Shown: positions 15,528 through 23,990, numbered from the stretch's first letter. The stretch: 28,938 bases of DNA from WTXA01 sp041741995 (GCA_041741995.1 JBGSJN010000087.1:1-28938), one strand, 5' to 3'. Program-made: numbers and translations. Notes: generated by a model from the letters alone, not told the origin.

Positions 15528-16190
15528 ATGAAAACAAAGAACACTAAAAATTTCATTATCTCAGCAAGTTTGCTGACGTCTTTTGTACTATTTACACTTA
15601 TGGTTAAATTTATTGATGTTAAACCAATTGGACCTAAAGAATCCTTAGTTGGATTTGCAACGTTAAATGGGTGGATACACAATTTGATTGGTATTAATAT
15701 GACACTTTACAACATTACAGATTGGGTAAGTATTTTAGCATTATTTATTACTTTTGGTTTTGCAATGCTGGGATTATTTCAGTTGATTAAAAGAAGAAGT
15801 CTATTTCAGTTAGATAGAAGTATTTTAGTCTTGGGTGGTTTTTATCTTATTGTTTTCATTGCATACTTATTCTTTGAATTCTTCATAATAGATTACCGTC
15901 CCGTTTTGATAAACGGCTTTTTAGAGGCTTCTTATCCATCCTCGACTACCATGCTTGTCATGTGTATTATGCCTACTGCTATGATGCAATTTAGTCGTTT
16001 AATCACAAACAACAATGCAAGAAATAAAGTTAATGCTTTTTGTGGTGTTTTTACAGGACTTATGGTTATAGGGCGCTTTTTTTCAGGTGTGCACTGGTTA
16101 ACTGATATTTTAGGAGGAGTGTTACTTAGCGCAGGTCTTGTTATGTTTTATTTTACTATTAACAAACAGATTGAAAAAAAAGGAAAATAG
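15528..16190 (+). CDS. PAP2-family membrane phosphatase-like protein
   Basis: 220 residues with about six membrane segments. Motif 1 is reduced to DYRP (Arg124). Motif 2 reads YPSSTT (137-141), where the usual PSGH histidine is a threonine. Motif 3 is GRFFSGVHWLTD with Arg183, His189 and Asp193 intact, His189 being the nucleophile of the family. Members remove phosphate from lipid phosphates such as undecaprenyl pyrophosphate or phosphatidic acid. The motif 2 change may alter or slow catalysis, though I believe a PSST form recurs in a Firmicutes subgroup. AGGAGGAG ends about 8 bases before the ATG. It follows the membrane-linked XRE gene by 107 bases. Confidence 0.85.
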   Translation: MKTKNTKNFIISASLLTSFVLFTLMVKFIDVKPIGPKESLVGFATLNGWIHNLIGINMTLYNITDWVSILALFITFGFAMLGLFQLIKRRSLFQLDRSILVLGGFYLIVFIAYLFFEFFIIDYRPVLINGFLEASYPSSTTMLVMCIMPTAMMQFSRLITNNNARNKVNAFCGVFTGLMVIGRFFSGVHWLTDILGGVLLSAGLVMFYFTINKQIEKKGK

Positions 16191-16218
16191 AAATCTAATA
16201 TAAACAACTAGTAAAAGA

Positions 16219-16268
16219 AGGAATCCTCTCATTCATCTAGACAATCTAGTTGGAATGAAAGGATTCCT
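16219..16268. terminator. Long hairpin between convergent genes, likely bidirectional terminator
   Basis: AGGAATCCT (16219-16227) pairs with AGGATTCCT (16260-16268). Inside, TCATTC pairs with GAATGA and CTAGA with TCTAG around a CAA loop. It lies between the + PAP2 gene and the - SOUL gene. A T-run (CTTCTTTTAC) follows on the minus strand and a weaker AT-rich run on the plus strand. Confidence 0.75.
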
Positions 16269-16284
16269 GAATAATATATTAATA

Positions 16285-16788
16285 TCAATCTTCTAGAATA
16301 GCGAGGATCTCATTTCTTCGAAAAATTGGAAGACTGAACGGAGAGTTATACCTTGCCAGAAGAAAATCACTAGGTGGTTTCCATCCGGTTTTATTTAGCC
16401 ATTCTATTAGTTGATTTTTAAAATACAAAATCTTATCAGAATCAATATTTCCGGAAAAAGTAATAGCTGCAATCAAACGTTTTTCATATTTACGAATAGT
16501 AACGCTTGGATCATCAGGATTAGGTGGACCTTTCTCAGTAAATTGTCTTGGCATCACGAATTCAGTTGTCTTATGATTTTCGTTTAAATCATTTATCACT
16601 GGCACTGTCATTGATATTTTTTCCTTATTTGTATTATTACCGCTGATATAAGAAAACAATTTATTGAAACCCATTGTTTCGCCTATATTAGATTCATTGG
16701 TAGTTACTGTAAAGAATGATTCATAACTTCTAATTTCAAAGTTACCATCTTTCTTAAGCACTTCATATACAGCTTGATTTCTTGGCAT
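16285..16788 (-). CDS. SOUL-family heme-binding-like protein
   Basis: 167 residues from the ATG at 16788, where GGAGGT on the minus strand lies 7 bases upstream; an in-frame ATG at 16809 precedes that site and is rejected. The sequence has the SOUL/HBP pattern throughout: YEVLKKDGNFEIRSYESFF at the start, GFNKLFSYISGNN, KISMTVPVI, TEFVMPRQF, PDDPSVTIR, and the C-terminal WLNKTGWKP and LARYNSP. Eukaryotic relatives bind heme or tetrapyrroles, while bacterial members are mostly uncharacterised. It is the only substantial minus-strand gene in the window. A TATAAT on the minus strand at 16832-16827 could be its -10 box. Confidence 0.88.
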   Translation of the reverse strand: MPRNQAVYEVLKKDGNFEIRSYESFFTVTTNESNIGETMGFNKLFSYISGNNTNKEKISMTVPVINDLNENHKTTEFVMPRQFTEKGPPNPDDPSVTIRKYEKRLIAAITFSGNIDSDKILYFKNQLIEWLNKTGWKPPSDFLLARYNSPFSLPIFRRNEILAILED

Positions 16789-17047
16789 AGATGACACCTC
16801 CTTGTGCAAGTATTTAATACAGTTTCATTATATTCCTTTTTATACCATAGAAGAAGACTCTTATAATAAAAATAATATGAAATATAAGAATGATAAAATA
16901 AATATTTTAAAGAATAATAGTGAGTTAAATATAGCTGGTAGTATTTTTCAGGTTTAAATAAATGTCTAAATAGATTACAATTGAAAGAAAAGCCCCAAGC
17001 AGTAATTATATCCCACGAAATAAGAAAGACTATTAAATAGGAATTGA

Positions 17048-18487
17048 GTGTGCACTATGAATAAAAAATCGAATATCCGGTTCATCATCCTAATTGTTGG
17101 AATTATCATTTTTGGCTTTTTTATAACCAGTATTCTTAACTATAAAGCCAGCAATAAAATCATTCAGGACGATGCGGAAAATATCACTAAACTGACGGCT
17201 ATGACCATTTACGCCGAGATTCAGAATGAACTAACCAAGCCGATTTTTGTGGGGCTTACCATGGCCAACGATTCCTTTGTCAAGTCTTGGCTTGCAGAGG
17301 AAGATAAACAAAATCAGACAGCCATAACCCGGTATCTAAATGGGATCAAAGTAAAATATGGTTATAGTTCAGCTTTTCTGGTTTCCGGAAATTCGGGGAA
17401 TTATTACAATGCAGATGGGATTTTGAAAAAAATATCCACAGTGGATAGCCACGATGTCTGGTTTTATGATTTTGTCAAATCTGGGAAGGACTATGCTCTG
17501 GATGTAGACACGGATCAGGCAAATGAAGACACTCTTTCTATTTTCATTAACAGTAAAATCATGAATGAGGGAGATAAGATTGCTAGCGTCATTGGGGTAG
17601 GCTTAGAAATGCGCGAGATACAAAGTATTCTATCATATTACAAAGAACTGCTTCAGCTTGACATCCTTCTGATAGACACCAAAGGTTTTGTTCAGGTGGC
17701 CACAGATGATTCGGCCATTAAAAATATTAATTATTTTTCCCAGTTGGGCAATTCGGACATGAAGGAGCGTATTCTAAATAATAAGGAAGATTTTGAAGTG
17801 CTAAGACCCGAAGGTAGTATCAATAACAATTATGTTTTCACTAAATACATCAATGATTTGGACTGGTATATTGTGGTGAAAAATAACCCAGAGGCTTTAC
17901 ATTCGGCGCTATTTCGCCAGCATCTTGTAAACTTGGCGATTGTCATTGTAGTGGTTTTGATGGTGGTTTGTATCACGGTAATACTTATAAGGCGATACCA
18001 GCATCGTATTATGCAGCTTGCAACAACGGACGTGCTCACAGGTCTTTTAAACAGAAGGGCCATGGACGAGGATTTGAATCAAATGATTAGGGAAGCGGAC
18101 AGAACCGGCAAGTCCCTTTGCCTGTTTCTTTTCGACATCGATGATTTTAAGAAGATTAATGATGCCCACGGGCATATAGCTGGGGATCTGGCGCTGGCAA
18201 GGACAGCCAATGTGGCAAGAGAATATTTGAAAAACAACAACATTTATAGGATTGGTGGCGACGAGTTCGCTGGAACGATTGATCAGGATATTGCTACGGC
18301 GGAGGTGACACTAGAGGCGCTTAGAAACAGGATTGAAAATGACGAGGAACTTTTGGCTTATCAACTGACGGTGAGCATCGGAGTATCAGAGTATGTTGCG
18401 GGACAAACCCAAGATCAGCTAATGTACCGAGCGGACCAAGCCATGTATCGTGCCAAGGAAATAGGTAAGAATAAGGTAGTCACTTAA
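17048..18487 (+). CDS. Membrane diguanylate cyclase with extracellular sensor domain
   Basis: About 479 residues. A signal-anchor segment (about 11-31) and a second membrane segment (about 291-312) bracket a 260-residue extracellular region with Cache-like features (GYSSAFLVSGNSGNYYNADG, DVWFYDF, LDILLIDTKGFVQVATDD). The cytoplasmic GGDEF domain has TDVLTGLLNRRA, DIDDFKKINDAHGH and an intact GGDEF at 403-407, so it should make c-di-GMP from two GTP. The usual upstream RxxD inhibitory site is not seen (the residues there are KNNN). The start is uncertain: GTG at 17048 has AGGA at 5 bases, ATG at 17057 only a weak GAG. Its DNA is richer in G and C than neighbours, hinting at transfer. Confidence 0.87.
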   Translation: MCTMNKKSNIRFIILIVGIIIFGFFITSILNYKASNKIIQDDAENITKLTAMTIYAEIQNELTKPIFVGLTMANDSFVKSWLAEEDKQNQTAITRYLNGIKVKYGYSSAFLVSGNSGNYYNADGILKKISTVDSHDVWFYDFVKSGKDYALDVDTDQANEDTLSIFINSKIMNEGDKIASVIGVGLEMREIQSILSYYKELLQLDILLIDTKGFVQVATDDSAIKNINYFSQLGNSDMKERILNNKEDFEVLRPEGSINNNYVFTKYINDLDWYIVVKNNPEALHSALFRQHLVNLAIVIVVVLMVVCITVILIRRYQHRIMQLATTDVLTGLLNRRAMDEDLNQMIREADRTGKSLCLFLFDIDDFKKINDAHGHIAGDLALARTANVAREYLKNNNIYRIGGDEFAGTIDQDIATAEVTLEALRNRIENDEELLAYQLTVSIGVSEYVAGQTQDQLMYRADQAMYRAKEIGKNKVVT

Positions 18488-18515
18488 TCCATATAATTTA
18501 TCAACAATATGCATG

Positions 18516-18539
18516 TTTAGAGTGTTTTAAAACTCTAAA
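18516..18539 (+). other. Short hairpin after the cyclase gene
   Basis: TTTAGAGT (18516-18523) pairs perfectly with ACTCTAAA (18532-18539). It is followed by A-rich rather than T-rich sequence, so it is a poor terminator on this strand; the function is unclear. Confidence 0.35.
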
Positions 18540-18617
18540 AAAGATAAATTTTAGAGAATGATACAATACAAGAAATATAACTTATTCTCCAATATTATAA
18601 AGTTAAGGAGTATTATG

Positions 18618-19142
18618 ATGGTAAAAAAATTTGAAGAACCAATATTTTTAAAGATACAGAAGAATTATCCTAATGGAGAAAATGCAAAATCTCTTGAAAA
18701 TGATATAAGAGAACTTTTAGAAATTCAAGCTTTTGCAGTACTTGCTACACAGGGGAAGGGTATTACGGTTACCTCTTTGATTACCTTTGCTTCCAGCATT
18801 GACCTGAAATATATAGTTTTTGCAACACCTAGGCAAACAGGGAAATTCAATCTAATTACTAATGATGAGAATATTTCTATTTTAGTTGACGATCGTTCAT
18901 TACATCAAGATAACATAAATAATATCAGCGCATTGACGATTACAGGCAAAGCCAGAATTTTATCTAATGATAAAGAAATTCTTGAGTGGGGTAATCGTTT
19001 AACAAGAAAGCATCCTAATCTTACATCATTTGTAATGGCGCCAACCAGTGCAGTTATTCTTGTAGAGGTTGTTCGATATCAATATGTTAAAAAATTTCAG
19101 GAAGTATGGGAGTGGGATCTAAGTAATCACTATACTTACTAA
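18618..19142 (+). CDS. Pyridoxamine 5'-phosphate oxidase-like (split-barrel flavin) protein
   Basis: 174 residues from the second of two adjacent ATGs; AAGGAG (18605-18610) is 7 bases before 18618. The FMN-binding split-barrel pattern is visible: a helix IRELLEIQAFAVLATQG leading into the first strand, then SLITFASSIDLKYIVFATPR, KFNLITNDENISILVDDR, ALTITGKARIL and a closing SAVILVEVVRYQYV. Proteins of this shape bind FMN, F420 or heme and act as small oxidoreductases; which one applies cannot be told. A strong terminator follows. Confidence 0.75.
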   Translation: MVKKFEEPIFLKIQKNYPNGENAKSLENDIRELLEIQAFAVLATQGKGITVTSLITFASSIDLKYIVFATPRQTGKFNLITNDENISILVDDRSLHQDNINNISALTITGKARILSNDKEILEWGNRLTRKHPNLTSFVMAPTSAVILVEVVRYQYVKKFQEVWEWDLSNHYTY

Positions 19143-19180
19143 GTTAAACTATTATAATGCAATTAATTTTGTAATAGTGC

Positions 19181-19229
19181 GTGTGATTTAAACTATAACT
19201 TTAAATCACACTGATTTTTCTTGATTTTT
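19181..19229 (+). terminator. Strong intrinsic terminator
   Basis: GTGTGATTTAAA (19181-19192) pairs perfectly with TTTAAATCACAC (19200-19211) around a 7-base loop, followed by T-rich runs to about 19230. It ends the flavin-protein gene. Confidence 0.9.
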
Positions 19230-19249
19230 TCTAATATATCGTTTAATAT
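19221..19249 (+). promoter_or_regulatory. Candidate promoter for the DUF4143 ATPase gene
   Basis: TTGATT (19221-19226), a 17-base spacer, then TAATAT (19244-19249), about 48 bases before the start codon. The -35 overlaps the T-run of the upstream terminator. This is a weak call in AT-rich sequence. Confidence 0.35.
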
Positions 19250-19296
19250 AAAATTAGATTTTAAATCAAACGGAAAAACTTAACTGGGAGGTTGTT

Positions 19297-20511
19297 ATGT
19301 TTATCAATAGAGCATTAGCGTCAGTTGTAGAAGAAGTATCTAACACATATCCTGTATTACTGGTGACAGGACCAAGACAGGTAGGAAAAACTACATTGTT
19401 AGAACATGTTGCCAAAAAGAACAGAAAATATGTAAGCCTAGATGATCCAGTAGCAAGAAGTCTAGCAAAAGAAGAACCCCTACTTTTTTTACAAAGATAT
19501 GAAGCACCAGTAATTATTGATGAGATACAATATGCACCTGAATTACTACCATATATTAAATTACATGTGGACAAGAATAAACAAAATGGTGACTTTTGGC
19601 TTACAGGTTCACAAATGTTTCATATGATGAAAGATGTAAGTGAAAGTCTTGCGGGCAGGGTAGGAATATTACCAATGCAGGGACTATCTGTATCAGAACT
19701 AAATAAGTTGCCTAATGAGCCTTATACAACAGATACCAAAAGATTGCTAATGAGATCTCAAGTTGCAAAAAAGATGAACTTACATGAAGTATATGAACGT
19801 ATATACAAAGGCTCCATGCCCGCCCTTTTTACAAAGGAACAAAGTATTGAAAGATTTTATGCATCATATGTAGATACATATATCCATCGTGATATTAGAA
19901 ATTTAACACAAGTTGCAGATGAAATGCAGTTTCATCGCTTTTTAACAGCCTGTGCAGCAAGAACAAGTCAAATGGTCAACTATTCAGAACTTGCTAAAGA
20001 TGTGGGAATAACCTCGCCAACCGCTAAAAAATGGTTATCACTTTTGATTGCATCAGGTATTATTGTACTTGTCGAACCTTATTTCAATAATGCATTAAAA
20101 AGGATTGTAAAGGCTCCAAATATGTATTTTATGGATACGGGACTATGTGCATATTTAACAAGATGGACATCAAGTGAATCTTTAGAAATTTCTGCTATGT
20201 CAGGAGTATTTTTCGAAACTTTTGTAGTATCAGAAATTATTAAAAGTTATTTAAATGCTGGTAAAAGAGCACCTTTATTCTACTATCGAGATTCTGATCA
20301 AAAAGAAATAGATTTGATTATAGAAGAAAACGGGTTGTTACAACCAATAGAAATAAAGAAGAGTGCCAATCCCAAAAATAATGCAGGTCGTCATTTTTCG
20401 ATTTTAGAAAAAACAGGCAAAGTATACCAAAATGGTAGTATCATTTGTATGAGTGATGATTTAATACCTATAAATAAAGATGTTTGGGCTGTTCCTGTTT
20501 GGTTGATTTAA
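19297..20511 (+). CDS. AAA-family ATPase with DUF4143 domain
   Basis: 404 residues. The N-terminal P-loop NTPase has Walker A GPRQVGKTT (25-33), Walker B PVIIDEIQ (71-78, Asp75-Glu76) and a sensor-like WLTGSQ (101-106). The middle contains a winged-helix-like stretch (NYSELAKDVGITSPTAKKWL). The C-terminal DUF4143 region ends with a PD-(D/E)XK-like pattern: ETFVVSEI, then EIDLII with Asp339 and IEIKKS with Glu352 and Lys354. The length and order are normal for this widespread family, whose members are frequently mobile and of unknown role, possibly in nucleic acid-linked defence or regulation. GGGAGG lies 7 bases before the ATG. It stands alone between a terminator and the next gene. Confidence 0.87.
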   Translation: MFINRALASVVEEVSNTYPVLLVTGPRQVGKTTLLEHVAKKNRKYVSLDDPVARSLAKEEPLLFLQRYEAPVIIDEIQYAPELLPYIKLHVDKNKQNGDFWLTGSQMFHMMKDVSESLAGRVGILPMQGLSVSELNKLPNEPYTTDTKRLLMRSQVAKKMNLHEVYERIYKGSMPALFTKEQSIERFYASYVDTYIHRDIRNLTQVADEMQFHRFLTACAARTSQMVNYSELAKDVGITSPTAKKWLSLLIASGIIVLVEPYFNNALKRIVKAPNMYFMDTGLCAYLTRWTSSESLEISAMSGVFFETFVVSEIIKSYLNAGKRAPLFYYRDSDQKEIDLIIEENGLLQPIEIKKSANPKNNAGRHFSILEKTGKVYQNGSIICMSDDLIPINKDVWAVPVWLI

Positions 20512-20606
20512 TCATATTTAGATTAGTTGAAGATAGATCAATTTATAGAAGTTAATGAAAACTGATTATATTAGAGGGTCTTTCTATTAGAGTAAGGAGA
20601 ACTAAA

Positions 20607-21548
20607 GTGTCACAATATATATATTGCACCAATTATCAAGATTCTGAGAAAGATCTATGCGATCTTGAAATGAGGTCGCTATTTAATAGACCAATAGAAA
20701 CTAAGGCGATTTTCTCAGATAAAAGGATTGATGAATCTTTAAGCCCTTACTTCAAGAGCAGGTTAGAAATACTGTTAGAGGCAACTGACCTTGAGGAGCT
20801 TATTCATAAGATAAGTGAAAAAAACTATACAGTAGAAGGATTTAAAGTTAATTATGTGCCTTTAGCTAAACCAGATCCTAAGGAGAAGGAACGAAAAGCA
20901 ATCACCAAAGCAATCGGTTATGGATTTGAAGGGTTGCCATCCTTTGATCATCCTGATTATTTATATGGGGTTAGTTTTTATGAAGGTATATGGTACTTTG
21001 GTATTCTAGTTTACAATACAATGCTTTGGAAAAAACACATGTCAAAACCCAATAGTTATTCTAGTTCTTTAGGTCTTAATACGGCAAAAGCAATTCTTAA
21101 TGTTGCAACTAGAGGAGATACTTCGAAAAAAATCATTGACCCATGTTGTGGTGTAGGGACGGTACTTTTAGAAGGTCATCATTCGGGTTATGACATTACA
21201 GGCTGTGAGATTAATTACAAGGTTGCGATGAAAGCTCGTGAAAATCTAAAACATTATGGCTATAAAGGACAAGTAATCCAAAAAGATATAAAGTACATGG
21301 ATAAATATTATGATGCAGCAGTTGTAGACTTACCCTATGGTAACTCTAGTGATTCAGTTGAAGTGGATATGATGGATATTATCCATCATGCTGCAAGGAT
21401 CTCTAAACGTCAAGTGTTAATATCTACTGTAGATTTAACAGAAAAAATTCTTGAAGAAGGCCTAGTAATAGTTGATAGATCTGTGGTCTACAAAAATAGA
21501 AGTAAAAGATTTGCCAGATATATTTGGGTATGTGAGGTCTTTAATTAA
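20607..21548 (+). CDS. TRM11-like RNA methyltransferase
   Basis: 313 residues. The C-terminal Rossmann methyltransferase domain has motif I IIDPCCGVGTVLLEG (176-190), an acidic residue in GCEIN (199-203) and motif IV DLPYGN (241-246), where N/D-P-P-Y is usual; the first Pro is Leu here. The SSLGLNTAKAILNVA stretch (about 153-167) before motif I is typical of the TRM11/TrmG10 group that methylates guanosine N2 in tRNA. The N-terminal 90 residues start with a strand pair and MRSLFNRP, in place of a full THUMP domain. The substrate is presumably RNA but is not proven. It starts with GTG, chosen because AAGGAGA (20594-20600) is 6 bases upstream. A strong terminator follows. Confidence 0.8.
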   Translation: MSQYIYCTNYQDSEKDLCDLEMRSLFNRPIETKAIFSDKRIDESLSPYFKSRLEILLEATDLEELIHKISEKNYTVEGFKVNYVPLAKPDPKEKERKAITKAIGYGFEGLPSFDHPDYLYGVSFYEGIWYFGILVYNTMLWKKHMSKPNSYSSSLGLNTAKAILNVATRGDTSKKIIDPCCGVGTVLLEGHHSGYDITGCEINYKVAMKARENLKHYGYKGQVIQKDIKYMDKYYDAAVVDLPYGNSSDSVEVDMMDIIHHAARISKRQVLISTVDLTEKILEEGLVIVDRSVVYKNRSKRFARYIWVCEVFN

Positions 21549-21602
21549 CTACAAAGATTAGTTAAACTTCATATAATGTGAAAATGAAGTAATATAGATT
21601 TT

Positions 21603-21642
21603 AAGCCACTGAGTGTATTATAAATTCAGTGGCTTTTATTTT
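21603..21642 (+). terminator. Intrinsic terminator after the TRM11-like gene
   Basis: AAGCCACTGA (21603-21612) pairs perfectly with TCAGTGGCTT (21626-21635), followed by TTATTTTA. Confidence 0.88.
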
Positions 21643-21654
21643 AATTACATCACG

Positions 21655-21678
21655 TTATTCTTTACATTTAAAGAATAA
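21655..21678 (+). promoter_or_regulatory. Palindromic operator 1 upstream of abiEi
   Basis: TTATTCTTT, six bases (ACATTT), AAAGAATAA: perfect 9-base arms. The same design recurs 74 bases downstream. AbiEi antitoxins are known to repress their own promoter by binding paired inverted repeats, which fits this layout. Confidence 0.65.
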
Positions 21679-21693
21679 TATGCTAATATTGAA

Positions 21694-21722
21694 AATATTA
21701 AAATACAAATGATTTTAATATT
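21694..21722 (+). repeat. Perfect inverted repeat between the two abiE operators
   Basis: AATATTAAAAT (21694-21704) pairs perfectly with ATTTTAATATT (21712-21722) over a 7-base loop. An overlapping alternative pairs CTAATATT (21683-21690) with AATATTAG (21717-21724). It lies where the abiE promoter is expected. Confidence 0.6.
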
Positions 21723-21728
21723 AGAATA

Positions 21729-21752
21729 ATATTCTCTGTATTTAAAGAATAT
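21729..21752 (+). promoter_or_regulatory. Palindromic operator 2 upstream of abiEi
   Basis: ATATTCTCT, six bases (GTATTT), AAAGAATAT: 9-base arms with one mismatch. It shares TATTC, ATTTAAAGAATA with operator 1. It ends 28 bases before the abiEi start. Confidence 0.65.
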
Positions 21753-21780
21753 AGCGCTAAATATAAAATGAGGTGATAAA

Positions 21781-22548
21781 GTGGATGTCTATAATCAACT
21801 AGCAAAATATCCGGTTTTTACAATTAATGAGGTAGAGAAATTAACTGGTAATATTAAAACTGCGTATTCCCAACTAGATAGATTAATGAAAAAAGGATTA
21901 CTTAAAAAGGTTCGGAATAATATCTATTCTGTGATAAATCCAGTAACCGGTCAAATCGTAGCTACACGGTATCAAATCGCATGTGCTATAACGAACACAG
22001 CCTACATATCTCACCATAGTGCTTTTGAATATTATGGTCATGCAAATCAAGTGTTTTATGAAGTCTATGTTTCATCAGAAACCAAATTTAATATCTTTGA
22101 GTATGATCATGTGAATTATAAGTACATTGCATCAAGAATGGAAGAAGGGATAGTAGAAGCCCGTAATACTATAGGTGTTCGTATTACTGACTTGGAAAGA
22201 ACCGTTATCGATAGCATACATGATTATAATAAAATTGGTGGCTTTGAGGAACTTCTAAACTGTCTTGAAGATATTAATTATCTAGATGAAGCAAAGTTAC
22301 TTCGATATTTAGAAGTTTATAACACACAAGGACTCTACCAGCGGGTAGGGTATCTACTACAGCATTATCAAAAAGAAATGCAGGTATCAAATAACTTCAT
22401 AGAGATTTGCAAAGAAAGAGTTGGAAAGAGTAGGCGATATTTATTAAATGATACTAATGGGCGAAATACTTACAACCGTGAATGGGAACTGATGGTGCCA
22501 GTAGGTCTTTTTGAAGTAACTGAGAAAGGTGCTGATATTCTTGTATAG
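21781..22548 (+). CDS. abiEi: AbiEi-type antitoxin/transcriptional repressor (type IV TA)
   Basis: 255 residues. An N-terminal winged helix-turn-helix (about 12-52) contains FTINEVEKLTG, AYSQLDRLMKKGLLKKV and NNIYSVI. The AbiEi core follows: RYQIACAIT, AYISHHSAFEYYG, YKYIASRMEEG and VRITDLERTVIDSIHD. In the family the N-terminal domain represses the operon and the C-terminal domain counters the nucleotidyltransferase toxin AbiEii. The start is GTG at 21781, with AGGTGAT at 21771-21777. The toxin frame begins before its stop codon, so the two are translationally coupled. Two operator palindromes upstream support autorepression. This antitoxin gene looks intact while its toxin gene is interrupted. 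Confidence 0.85.
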   Translation: MDVYNQLAKYPVFTINEVEKLTGNIKTAYSQLDRLMKKGLLKKVRNNIYSVINPVTGQIVATRYQIACAITNTAYISHHSAFEYYGHANQVFYEVYVSSETKFNIFEYDHVNYKYIASRMEEGIVEARNTIGVRITDLERTVIDSIHDYNKIGGFEELLNCLEDINYLDEAKLLRYLEVYNTQGLYQRVGYLLQHYQKEMQVSNNFIEICKERVGKSRRYLLNDTNGRNTYNREWELMVPVGLFEVTEKGADILV

Positions 22549-23485
22549 TTACGACATTATTTACCTAGGTAAAAAAGCTAGAGAACTGGGTTTTGTTCGA
22601 GACACTGTTGAGAAAGTAACAAGACTGGCAGATATACTAGAGTATCTAAACACAAGTCCCCTTCTTAGAGAAAGTCTTGCTCTAAAAGGTGGCACAGCAA
22701 TAAACCTAACAATTTTCAATTTGCCTCGACTTTCTGTAGATATCGATATGGATTATTTAATCAATAATAGCAGATAAGAAATGCTAGAACAACGTGAGTT
22801 GATAAATAGCACCATTCATCGGTATATGCTGTCTCAAGGCTATACAATAAATGAGAAAACGAAAAATCCACATAGCTTGGACTCGTGGGTTTATGACTAT
22901 ATTGGAGTAAGTGGCAATAGAGATAATATTAAGATTGAAATAAACTATTCTCTGCGAGCACATATTCTCCCAGCAGAAGAAAGACCAATAATAACAGAAC
23001 ATTTTTCAAGAGAATACAGGGTTAAAATCCTTTCTCCTATCGAGATTTATGGAAGTAAAATCAATGCTTTACTTAGCAGGGCAGCAGCTAGAGACTTATA
23101 TGATACTAGAAACATGATTTGCTTTGGAATTTTTGATGAGTTACAAGAATCATTTCTTAGAAAGGCTGTAGTATTTTATGCGGCAATTTCAGCGAAAGAG
23201 ATTAACAAGACCTTTGATACTAATGCTATTAGTTATATAACAAAACAAAAAATCAAAACGGATCTTATGCCTGTTATAAAACGAAAAGATGAATTTGAGT
23301 TGGAAGTAGCAAAGAAAATCGTTAAGGAATATATCAATCAATTAATGGTTATTACAAAAGATGAGAAAGAATTTCTAGATAGATTTGAAAATGGTGTATA
23401 TATTCCGGAGCTGCTATTTGAAGACAAAAATATATTAAATCGAATCAAAAATCATCCAATGGCTCTGTGGAAGACCAAAAGATAG
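22541..23485 (+). pseudogene. abiEii: AbiEii-type nucleotidyltransferase toxin, interrupted by an in-frame stop
   Basis: Two adjacent open frames lie in the same reading frame, separated only by TAA at 22775-22777. The first part carries RDTVEKVTRLADILEYL, the nucleotide-binding LKGGTAIN and SVDIDMDY; the second starts with EMLEQRELIN and carries IKIEINYSLR, SKINALLSRAAARDLYD and the helical C-terminus. Together they give about 313 residues, a normal AbiEii length, so the TAA is a nonsense change in an otherwise collinear toxin. The active-site motifs are split between the parts, so neither alone should work. An ATG at 22781, 3 bases after the stop, would allow re-initiation. The start is TTG 22541 (AAAGGTG upstream) or GTG 22529; both overlap the antitoxin gene. 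A sequencing error is the main alternative. Confidence 0.8.
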
Positions 23486-23527
23486 AGTATTTTTGAATGG
23501 AAACAACCAAATTATGGAGGATATATC

Positions 23528-23869
23528 ATGAACATACAAATATTTGGAAAACCTAAATGCTTCGATACAAAAAAAGCAGAAAGATACTTTAAAGAACGAG
23601 GAATAAAATACCAACTTATTAACATAACAGAGAAAACAATGAGTAAAGGGGAACTCCTAAGTGTTATACAGGCAGTAGGAGGATACAAAAACCTAATCGA
23701 CCAGAACTGCAAGGATAAGGACCTGTTAGCACTAATCAAATATCTTGGAGATGAAGATATAGAACAAAAAATCCTAGAAAACCAAAGGATAATAAAGACG
23801 CCTGTTGTTCGTAATGGAAAGAAAGCAACAATAGGCTATCAAACAGATATTTGGAAAAATTGGGAATAG
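23528..23869 (+). CDS. ArsC/Spx-family thioredoxin-fold protein
   Basis: 113 residues, normal for the ArsC/Spx/YffB family. It opens IQIFGKPKCFDTKKAERYFK with a single Cys11 in the active-site loop (C-F-D-T, not CxxC), has the ERGIKYQLIN strand, a NLIDQNCKDK segment and RIIKTPVVRNGKKATIGY containing the cis-Pro turn (TP) and the family's C-terminal GY. Members reduce arsenate or act as regulators; with one active-site Cys and no arsenic genes nearby, a reductase acting with glutathione-like or thioredoxin partners is possible but unproven. GGAGG lies about 9 bases before the ATG. The coding strand is A/C-rich. Confidence 0.78.
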   Translation: MNIQIFGKPKCFDTKKAERYFKERGIKYQLINITEKTMSKGELLSVIQAVGGYKNLIDQNCKDKDLLALIKYLGDEDIEQKILENQRIIKTPVVRNGKKATIGYQTDIWKNWE

Positions 23870-23947
23870 AGTTATAAGACAGTGGCATTGAAGTCAAAGA
23901 TAGGTTAGAATAGTAAGGGACATAAAATATTTAATATAGAAAACTAA

Positions 23948-23968
23948 TCAAATCATTATTTGATTTGA
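23948..23968 (+). other. Hairpin in the ABC-F gene leader
   Basis: TCAAATCA (23948-23955) pairs perfectly with TGATTTGA (23961-23968) over a 5-base loop, 11 bases before the GGAGA ribosome site. Leaders of ABC-F genes are often attenuated, but no alternative pairing or T-run is seen here. Confidence 0.35.
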
Positions 23969-23990
23969 GAATTTAGAATGGAGAAATAAA

